From contig JAMWDC010000010.1 of the NCBI GenBank assembly GCA_023819025.1, positions 7,832 to 14,757 on the forward strand: a stretch of DNA of 6,926 bases. The letters are read 5' to 3'. Origin of the DNA: Candidatus Omnitrophota bacterium. GTDB lineage: Bacteria; Omnitrophota; Omnitrophia; Omnitrophales; Aquincolibacteriaceae. The notes under the pieces are model-generated. The model saw nothing but the letters and a program-made list of their open reading frames with translations, did not search any database and was not told the origin of the DNA. A program made the translations under genes and the position numbers. This document shows positions 6,197-6,926 of this stretch, piece by piece (the first letter of the stretch is position 1; every line of letters begins with the position of its first letter).

Positions 6197-6226
6197 AATA
6201 AAAAGCGCCCTCTCGTTTTTAGGCGC
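6197..6226 (-). terminator. Intrinsic terminator upstream of the kinase gene
   Basis: On the minus strand GCGCCT (6226-6221) pairs with GGGCGC (6210-6205), six base pairs including one G-U, around a ten-base loop, followed by TTTTTATT. It works on this strand only. It is about 257 bases after the ribE stop and 45 bases before the kinase start, so it may end ribE transcripts or short transcripts from the promoter at 6335-6307, or act as an attenuator for the operon. Confidence 0.6.
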
Positions 6227-6306
6227 GAAATCTCTATCGAAAGTAGATCGACCGTGCAACTTTTTCTGCGGGACACACCCGAACTCTTTCTGAAAAAGCA
6301 GTCCCT

Positions 6307-6335
6307 ATGATACCCAAAATCGGGCCGTTTGTCTC
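6307..6335 (-). promoter_or_regulatory. Candidate promoter for the kinase-STAS-Mla operon
   Basis: On the minus strand GAGACA (6335-6330) and TATCAT (6312-6307) are separated by 17 bases, matching four and five of six consensus bases. The start would be near 6300, giving a leader of about 150 bases that passes through the terminator at 6226-6197 before the kinase ATG at 6151. Confidence 0.4.
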
Positions 6336-6482
6336 CAGCGATATTTAAAAAAGGCCGGGTTAGAAATCGATCCTTCCGGAAAATATTCAGCAAAGGAACA
6401 GGGCAGAACTCACCCCCGACCCGATTGCTCCTAACCCTGGGAAACGAGAAGAGAGACGTTCTTGAAAAATCAGGTTTCCTTC

Positions 6483-6926
6483 TTAAAATCCTTGACGTTT
6501 TAGTTTTTTCAAGGCCAGACGTGCTGGTGACCTGGAAAGTTCCAGCCCGTCCATAATCCCCTTTAAATATCGATAAATCAGATCCACTTCAAGATTGACA
6601 AAACTTCCTATTGTTTTCCGGCCCAGAGTTGTTTCCTTGAGGGTATGAGGGATGATGCCGACTTCAAAAGTTTTCTGGTGTAAAGACTGAACCGTAAGGC
6701 TGATGCCGTCCACTGCAACGGATCCCTTCCGAGCAAGCGAGCGGATAATATCCTCCGGGGCTTGGATGTGGAGGGTGATGTTGCGGCCCTGTTTCTCGAT
6801 TCTTTGAATCCGGCCTTTGGCATCAACGTGCCCCGTCACAAAATGTCCGCCGATACGATCCCCAACTTTAAGAGACCGCTCCAGATTGACCCAATCCCCT
6901 AATTTAAGATTGCCCAAGGTCGTAGC
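6483..6926 (-). CDS. ribE: Riboflavin synthase alpha chain, N-terminus off window
   Basis: The last 148 codons, stop included, of riboflavin synthase, which dismutates two 6,7-dimethyl-8-ribityllumazine molecules to riboflavin in the cytoplasm. The frame stays open to the window edge (Ala-Thr-Thr-Leu-Gly), and by comparison with the roughly 210-residue family about 70 N-terminal residues are missing. A TTG within this stretch is not a real start. The visible part includes the end of the first lumazine-binding barrel (LGNLKLGDWVNLERSLKVGD) and the whole second one, with GGHFVTGHVD, GSVAVDGISLTV and the IPHTLKETTLG segment before VNLEVDLIYRYL. Nothing suggests a damaged enzyme. No other riboflavin gene follows; a 331-base gap separates it from the next gene. 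The symbol follows E. coli usage (ribE, also called ribC). Confidence 0.95.
   Translation of the reverse strand, partial: ATTLGNLKLGDWVNLERSLKVGDRIGGHFVTGHVDAKGRIQRIEKQGRNITLHIQAPEDIIRSLARKGSVAVDGISLTVQSLHQKTFEVGIIPHTLKETTLGRKTIGSFVNLEVDLIYRYLKGIMDGLELSRSPARLALKKLKRQGF

Larger units (their letters stand above)
6152..6482. other. 331-base gap between ribE and the kinase gene
   Basis: No supported gene. It holds a candidate promoter (6335-6307) and a terminator (6226-6197). The minus-strand segment between them has several short complementary stretches, for example GGGAC/GTCCC and CTTTTTC/GAAAAAG, which could fold but show no known RNA class. Nothing is recognised in 6336-6482; only a three-bp AGG/CCT hairpin with a T run follows the ribE stop, too weak to call. 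Confidence 0.5.

Noticed and set aside
6178..6393. 71-codon minus-strand frame before the kinase gene
   Set aside because: It spans the promoter candidate and the terminator, and its Arg/Lys-rich sequence matches no family I know.
6483..6917. Riboflavin synthase starting at a TTG inside the window
   Set aside because: The conserved family sequence continues upstream through Ala-Thr-Thr to the window edge, so the gene is simply cut off.

Overview
The window carries eight protein-coding genes, all on the minus strand, so transcription runs from right to left. Base composition is moderate, roughly half G+C by eye. Three proteins of a Mla-type lipid transporter point to a Gram-negative (diderm) bacterium. 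The mix of Mla genes, a SpoIIE-type partner-switching set and an excisionase-type HTH fused to PilZ resembles uncultured or environmental lineages such as Omnitrophota or Nitrospirota. That placement is an impression and the sequence does not settle it.

Layout in transcription order. (1) The C-terminal two thirds of riboflavin synthase (6926-6483) runs in from the right edge. (2) A 331-base gap holds a candidate promoter and an intrinsic terminator. (3) A six-gene run follows: an RsbW/SpoIIAB-like ATP-binding kinase, a STAS protein of the SpoIIAA/RsbV type, mlaE permease, mlaF ATPase, mlaD MCE protein, and a large membrane protein with a CHASE2 sensor and a SpoIIE-type PP2C phosphatase. Spacings are 74, 3, 75, 14 and 12 bases. 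(4) A 442-base gap holds a good promoter candidate and a short leader whose segments can form alternative hairpins just before a perfect intrinsic terminator. (5) A small protein joins an excisionase/MerR-type HTH to a c-di-GMP-type PilZ domain.

The main point of interest is the six-gene run. Kinase, STAS protein and phosphatase are the three parts of a partner-switching phosphorelay, and they bracket an ABC transporter whose E. coli homologue already contains a STAS subunit (MlaB) bound to the ATPase. The simplest reading is that the STAS protein is both the MlaB-like subunit and a phosphorylatable switch, so a periplasmic signal sensed by CHASE2 could set the rate of lipid transport. This is inference from gene order and intact motifs. 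No sigma factor, MlaC or MlaA lies in the window.

The second point is the leader of the HTH-PilZ gene: promoter, about 60 bases of leader, competing hairpins and a terminator look like a transcription attenuator or small riboswitch, ahead of a gene for a probable c-di-GMP-responsive protein.
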